Assembly (NCBI GenBank): GCA_002479245.1
Contig: DLMG01000247.1
Coordinates: 1 to 18,780 of the forward strand
Length of the DNA: 18,780 bases
Direction of reading: 5' to 3'
Source: Verrucomicrobia subdivision 3 bacterium UBA7542
Lineage (GTDB): Bacteria > Verrucomicrobiota > Verrucomicrobiia > Limisphaerales > UBA11358
Each line of letters opens with the position of its first letter. The first letter of the stretch is position 1. Under the pieces are notes generated by a model. The model was given only the letters and a program-made list of their open reading frames with translations, made no database searches and had not been told where the DNA came from. The position numbers and the translations under genes are program-made. Of this stretch, positions 7,980 through 15,702 are shown one piece after another.

Positions 7980-8855
7980 ATGGAAGTCGTCATTCGACCC
8001 AATGCGGATGCCGCTACCGACTTGGTGGCACGGATTATTGCCAGGGAATTGCGGGACAATCCGCGCTTGGTGATGGGACTGGCCACGGGACGCACGATGG
8101 AATCGGTCTATGCCCGACTTGTCCAAATGCACCGTGAGGAAGGTCTCGATTTCTCGGCCTGTCGCACGTTCAACCTCGACGAATACGTCGGCCTGTCAAG
8201 CAACCATGCCAATTCCTACCGGCACTACATGAATCACCACTTGTTTTTGCAAGTGAATATTGATTTGCAGAATACGCATCTGCCCGATGGCATGGCGGCG
8301 GATTTGGTCGCCGAATGCGCAAATTACGAACGGCTGATTGCCGAGAACGGCGGCATTGATCTCCAACTGCTCGGCATTGGTCAAAATGGCCATCTGGGTT
8401 TCAACGAACCCCTGTCCGCGCTTCGCTCGCGCACGCGGGTGAAGATTCTTTCGCCGGTGACGCGCGCCCAGAATGTGCCGCTTTTTCCCAGGCCCGAGCT
8501 TGTGCCGCATCGCGCGATTACGATGGGGGTTGGTTCTATTTTGGATTGCCGCCGCTGCATCTTGCTGGCCACCGGCGAGGAAAAAGCGGCGATTGTCGCC
8601 AAGGCCGTTGAAGGCCCGATCACCAGTATGATTTCGGCCACCGCATTGCAGTTGCATCCCGAATGCACACTTATCTTGGACGAGGCGGCGGGCAGCCAGC
8701 TCAAGGAATCGGATTATTATCACTGGGTTTTCGAGAACCAGCCGGAATGGGAGCCTTTCCGCGCGGTTTCGTCGCCCATTGCAAAAAATGGAATCCAAGC
8801 CGAACGCCAACTGGAGAAACAACCGGTTGAAGCAATGTCTGACGTTTTGGAATGA
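7980..8855 (+). CDS. nagB: Glucosamine-6-phosphate deaminase
   Basis: A 291-aa cytoplasmic enzyme converting glucosamine-6-phosphate to fructose-6-phosphate and ammonia, the step linking amino-sugar use to glycolysis. Motifs of the NagB/RpiA/SugAR fold are clear: the phosphate loop MGLATGRTMESVY (33-45; usually LATGSTP), CRTFNLDEYVGL with the general-base Asp (61-72), and GIGQNGHLGFNEP with the ring-opening His and catalytic Glu (about 132-144). RAITMGVGSIL and a C-terminal HPECTLILDEAA complete the family pattern. The length is slightly above the 260-aa norm owing to a charged tail (about 265-291). It stands alone on the plus strand, opposite the GlcNAc operon, preceded by a TATAAT box and the CCCCC-N6-GGGGG palindrome. 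The identification is firm; allosteric regulation cannot be judged. Confidence 0.95.
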   Translation: MEVVIRPNADAATDLVARIIARELRDNPRLVMGLATGRTMESVYARLVQMHREEGLDFSACRTFNLDEYVGLSSNHANSYRHYMNHHLFLQVNIDLQNTHLPDGMAADLVAECANYERLIAENGGIDLQLLGIGQNGHLGFNEPLSALRSRTRVKILSPVTRAQNVPLFPRPELVPHRAITMGVGSILDCRRCILLATGEEKAAIVAKAVEGPITSMISATALQLHPECTLILDEAAGSQLKESDYYHWVFENQPEWEPFRAVSSPIAKNGIQAERQLEKQPVEAMSDVLE

Positions 8856-9057
8856 GGCGGCAAAACAGGTTGTCAGGTCGGGTGGCTTCCAAGTGGTGGG
8901 TGAGGAAGAAAGCAAATTTATCATAGTCATCGCACAGGAATTCCACAAAAACTCTCGAAAATCGGCGTTTTTGACAGTTCTTTGTGCTATGGGATGGGAT
9001 GAACCGCTTTTTTGAGCCATGCAATTCAAACCGCCAATAAAATCAATGGCTTTAAGC

Positions 9058-9087
9058 TTGTTTCCTATGGGGTGGCTGTGCTATAAT
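9058..9087 (+). promoter_or_regulatory. Putative sigma70-type promoter of the LuxR-type gene
   Basis: TTGTTT (9058-9063) is followed after 18 bp by a perfect TATAAT (9082-9087). Transcription would begin near 9094, giving a leader of about 28 nt to ATG 9122. The 266 bp between nagB and the regulator show no other gene. Confidence 0.5.
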
Positions 9088-9121
9088 TACTGCTGCATAA
9101 CAATTGTCCGGTTGCGGGTTG

Positions 9122-10189
9122 ATGGCAGCGGACAAATGCTTTTTCATGAAACCGATGTCCAAGCAACATCCCCATGCAGGTTTTGCGAATGTTGAGTCAA
9201 CCGGCAAGGTCAAAAAGTGCAATTGGAAAGATCGTTTGATTCTCCGACGCTATCGCTTTCCGGCTTCTGGTGAAGCAGAGCAGGATCTGGCCATGCGCAT
9301 TGATCATGGCGGGGTGGGTTATTTTTTTCCGCTCGGCACACCAGACCTGAAGACGGCCGCCGCCAAAGCAGCCCAGATTTATCAGATGGCAGTGAAGCAA
9401 GGTTGGAACAGTGTCTTCCAACATTTTCCCCGCGAGTTGATCGTGAGCTTCGAGTGGTGTATGAACCCCGTGTTGTGGACTTATACCACCATTCACACGT
9501 TGGTGGGAAAGCGGGCAGGCTTGGCCTCTGATTCTTTGCCGGCCAATCCCAATCGGCAGCGCGTGCTGGTGGTTGAACTGGATGCGGGCATTCGCCGGGC
9601 TTTGTGCTGGAGCATTGACCAGCAAGCCGGATTTGGCAGCGTTCCCTGCGACTCGGTGGAATCCTTCATCCAGGCCCTGGCTCTCCACAAGCCCCGCATG
9701 GTTCTCTTGAACCATAATCTGGCCGGCCGCATCGGCTTCAAGTCCACCGGCACCATCGCCCCCATTCAGCCGGGAGTGCCGGCCCTCACCTATTCGGTTC
9801 ATGTGGACGGCGACCAGATGTTTGTTTCCACACCGGGTGGGGCCGGGGGGTATTTGGTCAAACGCGTCAAGCCGGACCGGTTGCTGGAGCCGATTTTAAG
9901 TGTCACCTCCCGTTCGGAGTTGATGACAGAGGATTTTCTGCTGCGCGTTAAATATTATTTTCAAGAGCTGCTTCAATTACATTCCAGCCATGATAATTCG
10001 GAGCTGGCCAAGCTTACCCGCCGCGAACGTGAGGTGCTGGCACTTTTAAGCAAAGGTTTTGTGGACAAGGAAATCGCGCAGGCAATGGGCATCAGTGTCT
10101 GGACGGTGCACGGCCACATCAAAAAGATTTTTAAGCAGCTTAATGTGCGCACCCGCACGGAAGCGGTCATCCGATATTTGGAAAAATAG
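9122..10189 (+). CDS. LuxR/NarL-type transcription regulator with degenerate receiver
   Basis: A 355-aa protein (ATG 9122; a TTG at 9104 or ATG 9146 are alternative starts). Residues about 35-130 form an N-terminal domain I do not recognise. Residues 147-262 have a receiver-like fold starting RVLVVELD and ending GGYLVKRVKPD with the conserved Lys247. The phospho-acceptor Asp is replaced by Asn197 (VLLNHNLAG instead of the usual LxDxxLPG), and only part of the acidic pocket remains (Glu152, Asp154). Residues 296-354 are a textbook LuxR/GerE helix-turn-helix: LTRREREVLALL, DKEIAQAMGIS, TVHGHIKKIFKQLNV. It probably acts without phosphorylation, perhaps sensing through the N-terminal domain. It lies between nagB and the LamG-pseudopilin-chitinase cluster, with a matching palindrome upstream of each, so it is the obvious candidate regulator of both (inference). 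Confidence 0.8.
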   Translation: MAADKCFFMKPMSKQHPHAGFANVESTGKVKKCNWKDRLILRRYRFPASGEAEQDLAMRIDHGGVGYFFPLGTPDLKTAAAKAAQIYQMAVKQGWNSVFQHFPRELIVSFEWCMNPVLWTYTTIHTLVGKRAGLASDSLPANPNRQRVLVVELDAGIRRALCWSIDQQAGFGSVPCDSVESFIQALALHKPRMVLLNHNLAGRIGFKSTGTIAPIQPGVPALTYSVHVDGDQMFVSTPGGAGGYLVKRVKPDRLLEPILSVTSRSELMTEDFLLRVKYYFQELLQLHSSHDNSELAKLTRREREVLALLSKGFVDKEIAQAMGISVWTVHGHIKKIFKQLNVRTRTEAVIRYLEK

Positions 10190-10246
10190 TTTGCTGGTTT
10201 GCGCGCGATGAATGCGGCGGAAAACCGCCGGCGGCAGCTTTGCTCC

Positions 10247-10265
10247 ACCCCCCAATATAGGGGGT
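10247..10265. promoter_or_regulatory. Putative operator, CCCCC-N6-GGGGG palindrome (copy 2)
   Basis: The core CCCCCAATATAGGGGG (10249-10264) has perfect arms ACCCCC/GGGGGT around an AT spacer. It sits 58 bp after the regulator stop and about 67 bp before the LamG gene ATG, upstream of AT-rich candidates for a -10 box (TAAAAT at 10287-10292). No T-run follows, arguing against a terminator. It differs from copy 1 by two spacer bases only. Confidence 0.5.
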
Positions 10266-10331
10266 AGACAGAATGGAAATAATAATTAAAATGGAAAAGC
10301 AAACATTAAAAACTTAACCGTCCATGAACCT

Positions 10332-12611
10332 ATGAAATTAACAACAACAAGAAAACTAACCATGTGGAAAAAGAAGCTGCTGCCGTTCGCGGCGGTGCTG
10401 GTATTGTCAGGTGTCCGCACGGCGGGTGCGGTGGATTATCCCACTACAATCCTGGCGGACAACCCCATCGCTTACTACCGTCTGGAGGAAACCTCCGGCA
10501 CAACCGCTGTTGATAGCAGCGCCTCAGGACTGTTTCCCGGCGTTTACAATTTCAGCGGCGGCTACCCGGTGCTGGGACAGCCTGGCATAGACACCAATTC
10601 CATTGGTCTGTCGGCGGGACAATCTGCTTCGGTCACCGCTGGCTATTATCCGGAACTCAACCAGCAAGCTCCGTTTTCCTTCGAGATTTGGGCTCGGCCG
10701 ATCAGCACCGACCCGGTTAACTATCGCTGTCCGATCGGCAACTTTTCCGGCTGGGGCACTGCAACCCAATCTGGCTGGTATGTTTATCAGGTGGCGGGGA
10801 CGCCGACCGCCTTTGCCTGCATTACCGCGAGCGGTGTTTGGATTACCTCCCCAGCCATTACTCTGTTTAACTGGTATCACCTGGTCGGCACCTATGATGG
10901 AGCCAATATGAGCTTTTACCTGAATGGCGTGCTCGTCGGCACCCAGAACGCCAGCGGTTACACGGCCAATTCCGTAAATAATGCTGGAGTTAATCCTATT
11001 GCTCTTGGCTTTCGTGGCGACGCATCCGGATATGGAGCTTTCGATGGGGGCGTGGACGAATTCGCCTATTATACCTACGCGCTGACGGCGGCTCAAGTTT
11101 TGACCCACTATCAAGTCGGAACCAACTCTTTCCGCGCGACGGCTCTGCCACCCTCAATTCTGACGGATGTGATGTCAACCAATGCCTATGCGGGACACAC
11201 AGTGCAGTTCAGCGTCGTCGCTGACGGCACGGCTCCGCTGACATACCTTTGGTACAAGGGAACGTCGTTGGTGGCCTCAGGGGCCAATAATTTTCTAACC
11301 TTTACCTGCACTCCCGCGGACGACGGCACGACCTACCAGGTCATTATCACCAACTACGTCGGCTCTGTAACCAGCAGCGTGGCACACCTCTCTGTTTCAA
11401 CCGGTCTCCTGATTGACGCCCCGCTGACTTCCATCATCCGCAACGTCGGCAGTGCGGCGGCGTTTGAAATTGTGGCCGAGGGCGCGCTGCCGATAACCTA
11501 TCAATGGCACAATGGAGACGCCAGCTTGATCCCGGGGGCCACCAATCAGACGTTGTGGTTATCAAACGTTCAGTTAACCAACGACGGCGCGACCTACTAT
11601 GTCAGCGTCATCAATCCCTACACATCGGTTGAAAGCGATCCGGCCACCCTCAATGTTCAGGCTCGTGCAGTCAACGTTCCGATTACTAAATACGCCAAGG
11701 TGGTTGTGGCCGACGGCCCCGTCGCTTATTGGCGTCTGGACGAGCCGGATGGCAGCAGCACAGCGGTTGATGCTGTTGGCAGCTTCGACGGAGCCTACGT
11801 TACGGGAGCGGGCAGCTTTACTTTCGGTGCAACCACTGGCATTCCCAACGAAACCGACGGGGCCTTGGGCGTCGTGAATGGGGCGACGGTTAGCATTCCC
11901 TATGCGATTGAAATCAATCCGCCGGGCGCGTTCTCGGTGGAAGGTTGGTTCCAGCCCGCCTCAACCGCGGCCAATGGCAATGATTATCGGACGGCACTTT
12001 CATCCATGAGTAATCCATGGGGCGTTGGCCCAACCGGTTGGCTGGTATATCAGACGGGCGGCAACAATTGGGCCTGGTGGCCTTACAATGGTTATTGGAC
12101 GGGCGTCCAGCTTACCGACCCGGACGCCATCGTTGCCGGCCAGTGGTATTATATCGTGCTCACCTATGACGGCACGACGTTCACTTTGTATGTCAATGGC
12201 GTGGCGAAAGCTTCAGGGACCGACAGCGGATTCGTTCAGAACGGGAATGTGCCCAGTGGCAGCCTTGATTATAATTATAATTATAATCAAAATCATGACC
12301 CCAGTGCGAGCGGTCCCGTTACTCTCGGCTGGCGTAATCCAGTAGATTTCAATCCGTTTAGCGGCACAATGGATGATGTGGCCATCTATAATAAAGTGCT
12401 TACTCCGCAACAGATTCAGAACCATTTACTGAATACGACTCACCTCAACATTGTGAGTTCCGGCAGCAATATAGTAATTACCTGGCCGACGGGCACGCTT
12501 CAATCGTCAACAAATGTCATTGGGCCATATGTCAATGTCAGCGGGGCAACGTCGCCCTATACGAACTCGGTGGTTGGGACGCAGCGGTTTTATCGCGCCC
12601 AACTACAGTAA
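10332..12611 (+). CDS. Exported LamG/Ig-domain surface protein
   Basis: A 759-aa secreted protein. A signal peptide covers about residues 1-33 (KKK, hydrophobic run, cleavage near AGA); ATG at 10362 would give a shorter, equally good signal. Residues 40-265 form a LamG/concanavalin-like jelly roll (NPIAYYRLEE, FSFEIWARP, LVGTYDGANMSFYLNG, DEFAYYTYALT). Two Ig-like beta sandwiches follow (about 273-355, 360-445; YLWYKG and YQWHNG tryptophan strands). A second LamG domain (about 455-700) repeats the same motifs (GPVAYWRLDE, FSVEGWFQP, LTYDGTTFTLYVNG), showing internal duplication. The last 55 residues are a small beta module with ITWPTGTLQSSTNV...RFYRAQ, also seen at the end of the GH18 protein downstream. 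Such proteins probably bind glycans or build surface structures; the ligand is unknown. It leads the plus-strand cluster with pseudopilin and chitinase. Confidence 0.85.
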   Translation: MKLTTTRKLTMWKKKLLPFAAVLVLSGVRTAGAVDYPTTILADNPIAYYRLEETSGTTAVDSSASGLFPGVYNFSGGYPVLGQPGIDTNSIGLSAGQSASVTAGYYPELNQQAPFSFEIWARPISTDPVNYRCPIGNFSGWGTATQSGWYVYQVAGTPTAFACITASGVWITSPAITLFNWYHLVGTYDGANMSFYLNGVLVGTQNASGYTANSVNNAGVNPIALGFRGDASGYGAFDGGVDEFAYYTYALTAAQVLTHYQVGTNSFRATALPPSILTDVMSTNAYAGHTVQFSVVADGTAPLTYLWYKGTSLVASGANNFLTFTCTPADDGTTYQVIITNYVGSVTSSVAHLSVSTGLLIDAPLTSIIRNVGSAAAFEIVAEGALPITYQWHNGDASLIPGATNQTLWLSNVQLTNDGATYYVSVINPYTSVESDPATLNVQARAVNVPITKYAKVVVADGPVAYWRLDEPDGSSTAVDAVGSFDGAYVTGAGSFTFGATTGIPNETDGALGVVNGATVSIPYAIEINPPGAFSVEGWFQPASTAANGNDYRTALSSMSNPWGVGPTGWLVYQTGGNNWAWWPYNGYWTGVQLTDPDAIVAGQWYYIVLTYDGTTFTLYVNGVAKASGTDSGFVQNGNVPSGSLDYNYNYNQNHDPSASGPVTLGWRNPVDFNPFSGTMDDVAIYNKVLTPQQIQNHLLNTTHLNIVSSGSNIVITWPTGTLQSSTNVIGPYVNVSGATSPYTNSVVGTQRFYRAQLQ
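12265..12290. repeat. 26-bp AT-rich perfect palindrome within the LamG gene
   Basis: Three and a third copies of ATTATA (12268-12287), flanked by TTG and CAA, make a 26-bp perfect palindrome. It encodes a DYNYNYNQ stretch in an apparent loop of the second LamG domain and contains TATAAT hexamers on both strands. Confidence 0.6.
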
Positions 12612-12633
12612 TTAACAATGATGTCTTGAATTC

Positions 12634-12666
12634 ATTGGCCGGGGTGGCCCTGTCATCCCGGCCAAT
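12634..12666 (+). other. Stem-loop between LamG and pseudopilin genes
   Basis: Arms ATTGGCCGGGGTG (12634-12646) and CATCCCGGCCAAT (12654-12666) pair over 13 bp with one G-U wobble and a 7-nt loop. It begins 22 bp after the LamG stop codon and ends 21 bp before the pseudopilin ATG. No U-tract follows, so it may be an mRNA-stabilising or attenuating intercistronic hairpin rather than a full intrinsic terminator. Confidence 0.55.
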
Positions 12667-12687
12667 ACAAGAAATAGAAGTGTCAAT

Positions 12688-13530
12688 ATGGTAATGAGCC
12701 AAACATCGAGGGACATTTTCCTTTCCCCGGTTATTCGCCGCCGCCAGCCGGCTTTTACATTGATTGAACTTCTGGTGGTGATTGCCATCATTGCCATTCT
12801 CGCCGCCTTGCTCCTCCCGGCCCTGGCCAAAGTAAAAGAAAAGACAAAGCAAATTCAATGCCTAAACAATCTGAAGCAACTGGATCTCTGCGGCATAATG
12901 TATGCCGGCGATAATAATTGCCTATACGCCAAAAACATAGGAATCGCCGGTTTGTCAATTGGTTCATGGATTCAGGGCTGTATGACTTATCCTGATGATC
13001 CTACTTACGGACAAGTCACTCCCGGGGTGCATGATTGCACCAATCAACTTTGTGACACAACGGGAACCTTTTGGCCTTACAACAATAGTTTCGGCATATA
13101 TCATTGTCCATCGGATCTCACCTTGGTCGGCGATGTTCCCAAAGTGCGCAGCTATTCAATGAGTGCCTGGGTAGGATCCACGAATGCACAAAATGCTGCC
13201 TATTATGGAACTGCCGGGTCACAGAACTATCGCGCCTATCTGAAGGATACTGATGTTCGGGCATCATCTTCAACGTGGTATCTGATTGATGAACATGAAT
13301 TGAGCATCAACGATGGATTCTTCCTGGTAGATATGACCAGCAAACGTCCTTTCTGTGACTTTCCGGCGACCCGGCACAATCGGGGCTATGGGCTTTCATT
13401 TTGTGATGGCCATTCTGAAATTTACAAACTGATGGACGGTCGCTCTACATACCCAGTTCCATTCAACGTCAACTCGCCTTCCAATCCTGATTTCGTCAAA
13501 TTGCAAGGCGTGACCACGGTGCTCAAGTAA
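12688..13530 (+). CDS. Type II secretion/type IV pilin-like pseudopilin, H-X9-DG type
   Basis: A 280-aa protein with a prepilin N-terminus: an [18 protein letters not shown] segment (about residues 18-35) with cleavage expected before Phe23 and Glu at mature position 5, followed by a hydrophobic helix ending [10 protein letters not shown]. The C-NNLKQL segment (57-64) and [14 protein letters not shown] near the C-terminus, which fits the H-X9-DG motif, place it in the large planctomycete/verrucomicrobial pseudopilin group. It would be processed by a prepilin peptidase and assembled in or anchored to the inner membrane. No assembly ATPase or secretin is in the window, so it must use machinery encoded elsewhere. 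The start ATG 12688 or 12694 is uncertain. Its place between LamG and chitinase genes suggests a role in their export or display (inference). Confidence 0.88.
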   Translation: MVMSQTSRDIFLSPVIRRRQPAFTLIELLVVIAIIAILAALLLPALAKVKEKTKQIQCLNNLKQLDLCGIMYAGDNNCLYAKNIGIAGLSIGSWIQGCMTYPDDPTYGQVTPGVHDCTNQLCDTTGTFWPYNNSFGIYHCPSDLTLVGDVPKVRSYSMSAWVGSTNAQNAAYYGTAGSQNYRAYLKDTDVRASSSTWYLIDEHELSINDGFFLVDMTSKRPFCDFPATRHNRGYGLSFCDGHSEIYKLMDGRSTYPVPFNVNSPSNPDFVKLQGVTTVLK

Positions 13531-13571
13531 GCTCGGAACTGAAGGGCAAAGTTTTTCAGTTATTGTGGCTC

Positions 13572-14960
13572 ATGAATTTCAGTTCCCAATGGTTTGACCG
13601 AAAGCGGCAGGTGGCGCTTTCAATGGGTGTATTGTGTCTTCTTTCCATTATTACCCAGGCCGAGGTTTGGAGGGTGGGTTACTATCCGGGATGGGAGCAG
13701 GCTTCCATGCCGGCATCTAATATCGATTTTACCACGCTGACCCATGTCATCCATTTTTCAGTTGTGCCGAACTCGGATGGCACGCTGGACAGCAGTGCCA
13801 ATAGTATTTCAACCGCCAACTCCAGCGATCTGGTGTTGCAAGCCCATGCCGCCGGAAGGAAGGTGCTTATCTGTGTCGGTGGCGGCGGCACCGAAAGCCT
13901 GTTTCAGGGTGCGACCAGCCCTGCCAACCTGCCGGTATTTATTAGCAACCTCACGAATTTTATGGCGACCCGTGGCTATGACGGTGTGGACATTGATTGG
14001 GAGCCGCTCCCCTCTTCCGATGCCCAGCAATACACCAATATGGTGATTGGACTGCGATCCGCCCTGAACGCATTTTCTCAACATGAATTGCTGACGGCGG
14101 CGGCTGGGGCTTATCCGCCTTACGGAGATTCCCCGACTGCCGAGTATGTCATGTATGCCGCGTTTCAAAACCAGTTTGACCAGATCAACATAATGACTTA
14201 TGACATGTCCGGTCCGTGGGAGGGCTGGGTGACCTGGTTTAATTCGCCCATCTATGATGGTGGCTATCGCTTTCCAAGCAACGGTAACCTGGTTCCCTCC
14301 GTGGACGGAGCGGTGACAAATTTTCTCACCAACGGGGTCGCTCCCGCCAAACTTGGCATTGGCATCGCATTCTACGGATACCTCTGGACCGGCGGCAGCG
14401 GCACTTCGTCAATATGCATTACCCAGCCACGGCAATCATGGACGAATGCGCCAACCGCCACGGCCATTCGTTACAGCACCATCATGACCGATTATTATCA
14501 ATCGAATTTATATCATTGGGATACCAATGCCCAATCGGCCTATCTTAGCATCACCAACGCAAATCCCACAAACAACACATTCATTTCCTACGACGATCAA
14601 CGCACCTGCCAGGCCAAGGTTAGCTATGCCCGCAACCATGGTCTTGGAGGGGTGATGATCTGGGAACTTGCCCAAGACCATCAGAGCGGACAATCCAGCC
14701 CCTTGATGCAAGCGCTCAAACAAGCATTGGCCACGCCCGGTTTGACCAGCATCCAATTCAGTAATCAGAACATCAACTTAAGTTTCCCCAGCCTTCCACT
14801 CGGCTCCTACCGTGTCCAGTGGACAAGTGATATGACCTTGGACGCCTGGAACACCCTCGTCGTCACCAACGTATCCGGCCCCGGCGGGATGCTGCAGATT
14901 GCCGACCCCAATTTCTCCAGCCAGTCAATACGTTTTTATCGTGTCAAGACACCGCCTTGA
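13572..14960 (+). CDS. GH18 family chitinase, secreted
   Basis: A 462-aa endo-acting glycoside hydrolase family 18 protein. ATG 13572 gives a signal peptide (basic RKR, hydrophobic VALSMGVLCLLSIITQA, cleavage near residue 30); the TTG nine bases upstream is rejected. The barrel begins RVGYYPGW (34-41); KVLICVGGGG (97-106) is the SxGG-like strand; the catalytic motif DGVDIDWE (137-144) is complete, with Glu144 as proton donor; QINIMTYDMSG (about 205-215) and the final GGVMIWELAQD supply substrate-binding residues. Residues about 395-462 form a small beta module (RVQWTSDMTLDAWNTL...RFYRVK), similar in style to the end of the LamG protein. The family also contains peptidoglycan-active enzymes, but the GlcNAc genes nearby favour chitin. 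It lies 41 bp after the pseudopilin gene; a 7-bp hairpin (13537-13561) separates them. Confidence 0.92.
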   Translation: MNFSSQWFDRKRQVALSMGVLCLLSIITQAEVWRVGYYPGWEQASMPASNIDFTTLTHVIHFSVVPNSDGTLDSSANSISTANSSDLVLQAHAAGRKVLICVGGGGTESLFQGATSPANLPVFISNLTNFMATRGYDGVDIDWEPLPSSDAQQYTNMVIGLRSALNAFSQHELLTAAAGAYPPYGDSPTAEYVMYAAFQNQFDQINIMTYDMSGPWEGWVTWFNSPIYDGGYRFPSNGNLVPSVDGAVTNFLTNGVAPAKLGIGIAFYGYLWTGGSGTSSICITQPRQSWTNAPTATAIRYSTIMTDYYQSNLYHWDTNAQSAYLSITNANPTNNTFISYDDQRTCQAKVSYARNHGLGGVMIWELAQDHQSGQSSPLMQALKQALATPGLTSIQFSNQNINLSFPSLPLGSYRVQWTSDMTLDAWNTLVVTNVSGPGGMLQIADPNFSSQSIRFYRVKTPP

Positions 14961-15238
14961 GTCCCGTAGAAGACTATGATGCTTATCAGCGTTACGCCAT
15001 CGAGTTGTTCCTCTGGTGCTTTGAGGATGCAATCAGTCATGGAAATCGCTCAGTGGAGGACGTCGTCACCTGCTGGACTCAACGCACAAAAGACGCCGAC
15101 CGGCAACTCCGCACGGTGAAAGAGTTGATGGCAGGCAAAGGCATCGAGCGTCCGGTTAACCTGGCGTTGGACGACACGTTCAAAAAAGCGCCTGAATCGA
15201 AGAAGAAGCAAGGCCGGCAGACGGAACTTGGCGTGTAG
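14957..15238 (+). CDS. Small hypothetical protein
   Basis: A 93-codon frame that begins with TTG overlapping the GH18 stop (TTGA). The sequence is hydrophilic and mostly helical: DYDAYQRYAIELFLWCFEDA, then HGNRSVEDVVTCWTQRTKDA, ERPVNLALDDTF and a lysine-rich tail (KKAPESKKKQG). There is no signal peptide or membrane segment. I do not recognise the family. The composition looks like real coding sequence, but the rare start and the open frame further upstream suggest that an N-terminus may be lost or that it depends on translational coupling to the chitinase gene. Confidence 0.4.
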   Translation: MSPVEDYDAYQRYAIELFLWCFEDAISHGNRSVEDVVTCWTQRTKDADRQLRTVKELMAGKGIERPVNLALDDTFKKAPESKKKQGRQTELGV

Positions 15239-15323
15239 GGACGCTTGCGCTGTCTCTTTTGGCCATATTCACTTTATTCCGGCGCGGTCGCGCCACAGCC
15301 AGAGGCGCTGGCGGAAGAGTTTG

Positions 15324-15350
15324 AAAAAAAGGCTGAACTTCGGTTCAGCC
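15324..15350 (-). terminator. Intrinsic terminator (UUCG-type hairpin, bidirectional)
   Basis: GGCTGAAC and GTTCAGCC (15331-15338, 15343-15350) form an 8-bp stem. Read on the plus strand the loop is the very stable TTCG; on the minus strand the hairpin is followed by seven T (plus-strand A-run 15324-15330), an ideal intrinsic terminator. A weaker T-rich tail on the plus side (CCTTTTT to 15362) could end plus-strand transcripts from the chitinase cluster. Confidence 0.75.
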
Positions 15351-15397
15351 CTGTTCCTTTTTGGACGCGCGGGTTCCGTTTTTTCGGACACAGCTTA

Positions 15398-15700
15398 TTA
15401 ATTAAATCCGCTTAGGGAGATGGGACAGTTGGTTGCCGGCACATTATTCGGAAAAAAGATTGTAAACCTGTAACTGGGGCTTGGTGGCGGGTTGGGAATG
15501 GTGACCGTTGTTTGATTGCAACCGCCATCGCCATATTTTCCCCAATATGATATTTTTGTGGTTCCTCGACGTTTTGAATGGGTAAGGCTGGTGAAATCGG
15601 TTTTTCCGGTTCGGTTTATGATACCAGAAAAGTATTTCATCAGATATTGGCGCTGGGCGAGGAGCAAGTCCTGGCCTGCCTGCGCTTTCAGCTTCGGCAC
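15398..15700 (-). pseudogene. C-terminal remnant of an unidentified minus-strand gene
   Basis: A minus-strand frame ending in TAA at 15398, 48 bp before the minus-strand terminator. Its last 45 residues (YGDGGCNQTTVTIPNPPP, SYRFTIFFPNNVP, CPISLSGFN) are beta-rich and compositionally like the C-terminal ends of exported verrucomicrobial proteins. Upstream of about residue 50 the sequence loses such character and the frame runs toward the tRNA palindrome without a convincing start. I infer an N-terminally truncated gene that kept its terminator. A random frame is possible. Confidence 0.28.
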
Positions 15701-15702
15701 GG

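Noticed and set aside
8971..9000. TTGACA at 8971 as a second promoter for the regulator
   Set aside because: No acceptable -10 hexamer lies 16-18 bp downstream (ATGGGA only); the TTGTTT-N18-TATAAT pair at 9058-9087 is better.
8196..9029. A 277-aa minus-strand ORF
   Set aside because: It is antisense of nagB, running into the promoter region of the regulator gene without recognisable domains.
10247..10265. Reading the GC palindrome as terminator of the regulator gene
   Set aside because: No U-tract follows, and the same sequence occurs at 7863 upstream of nagB, where no gene ends in that orientation.
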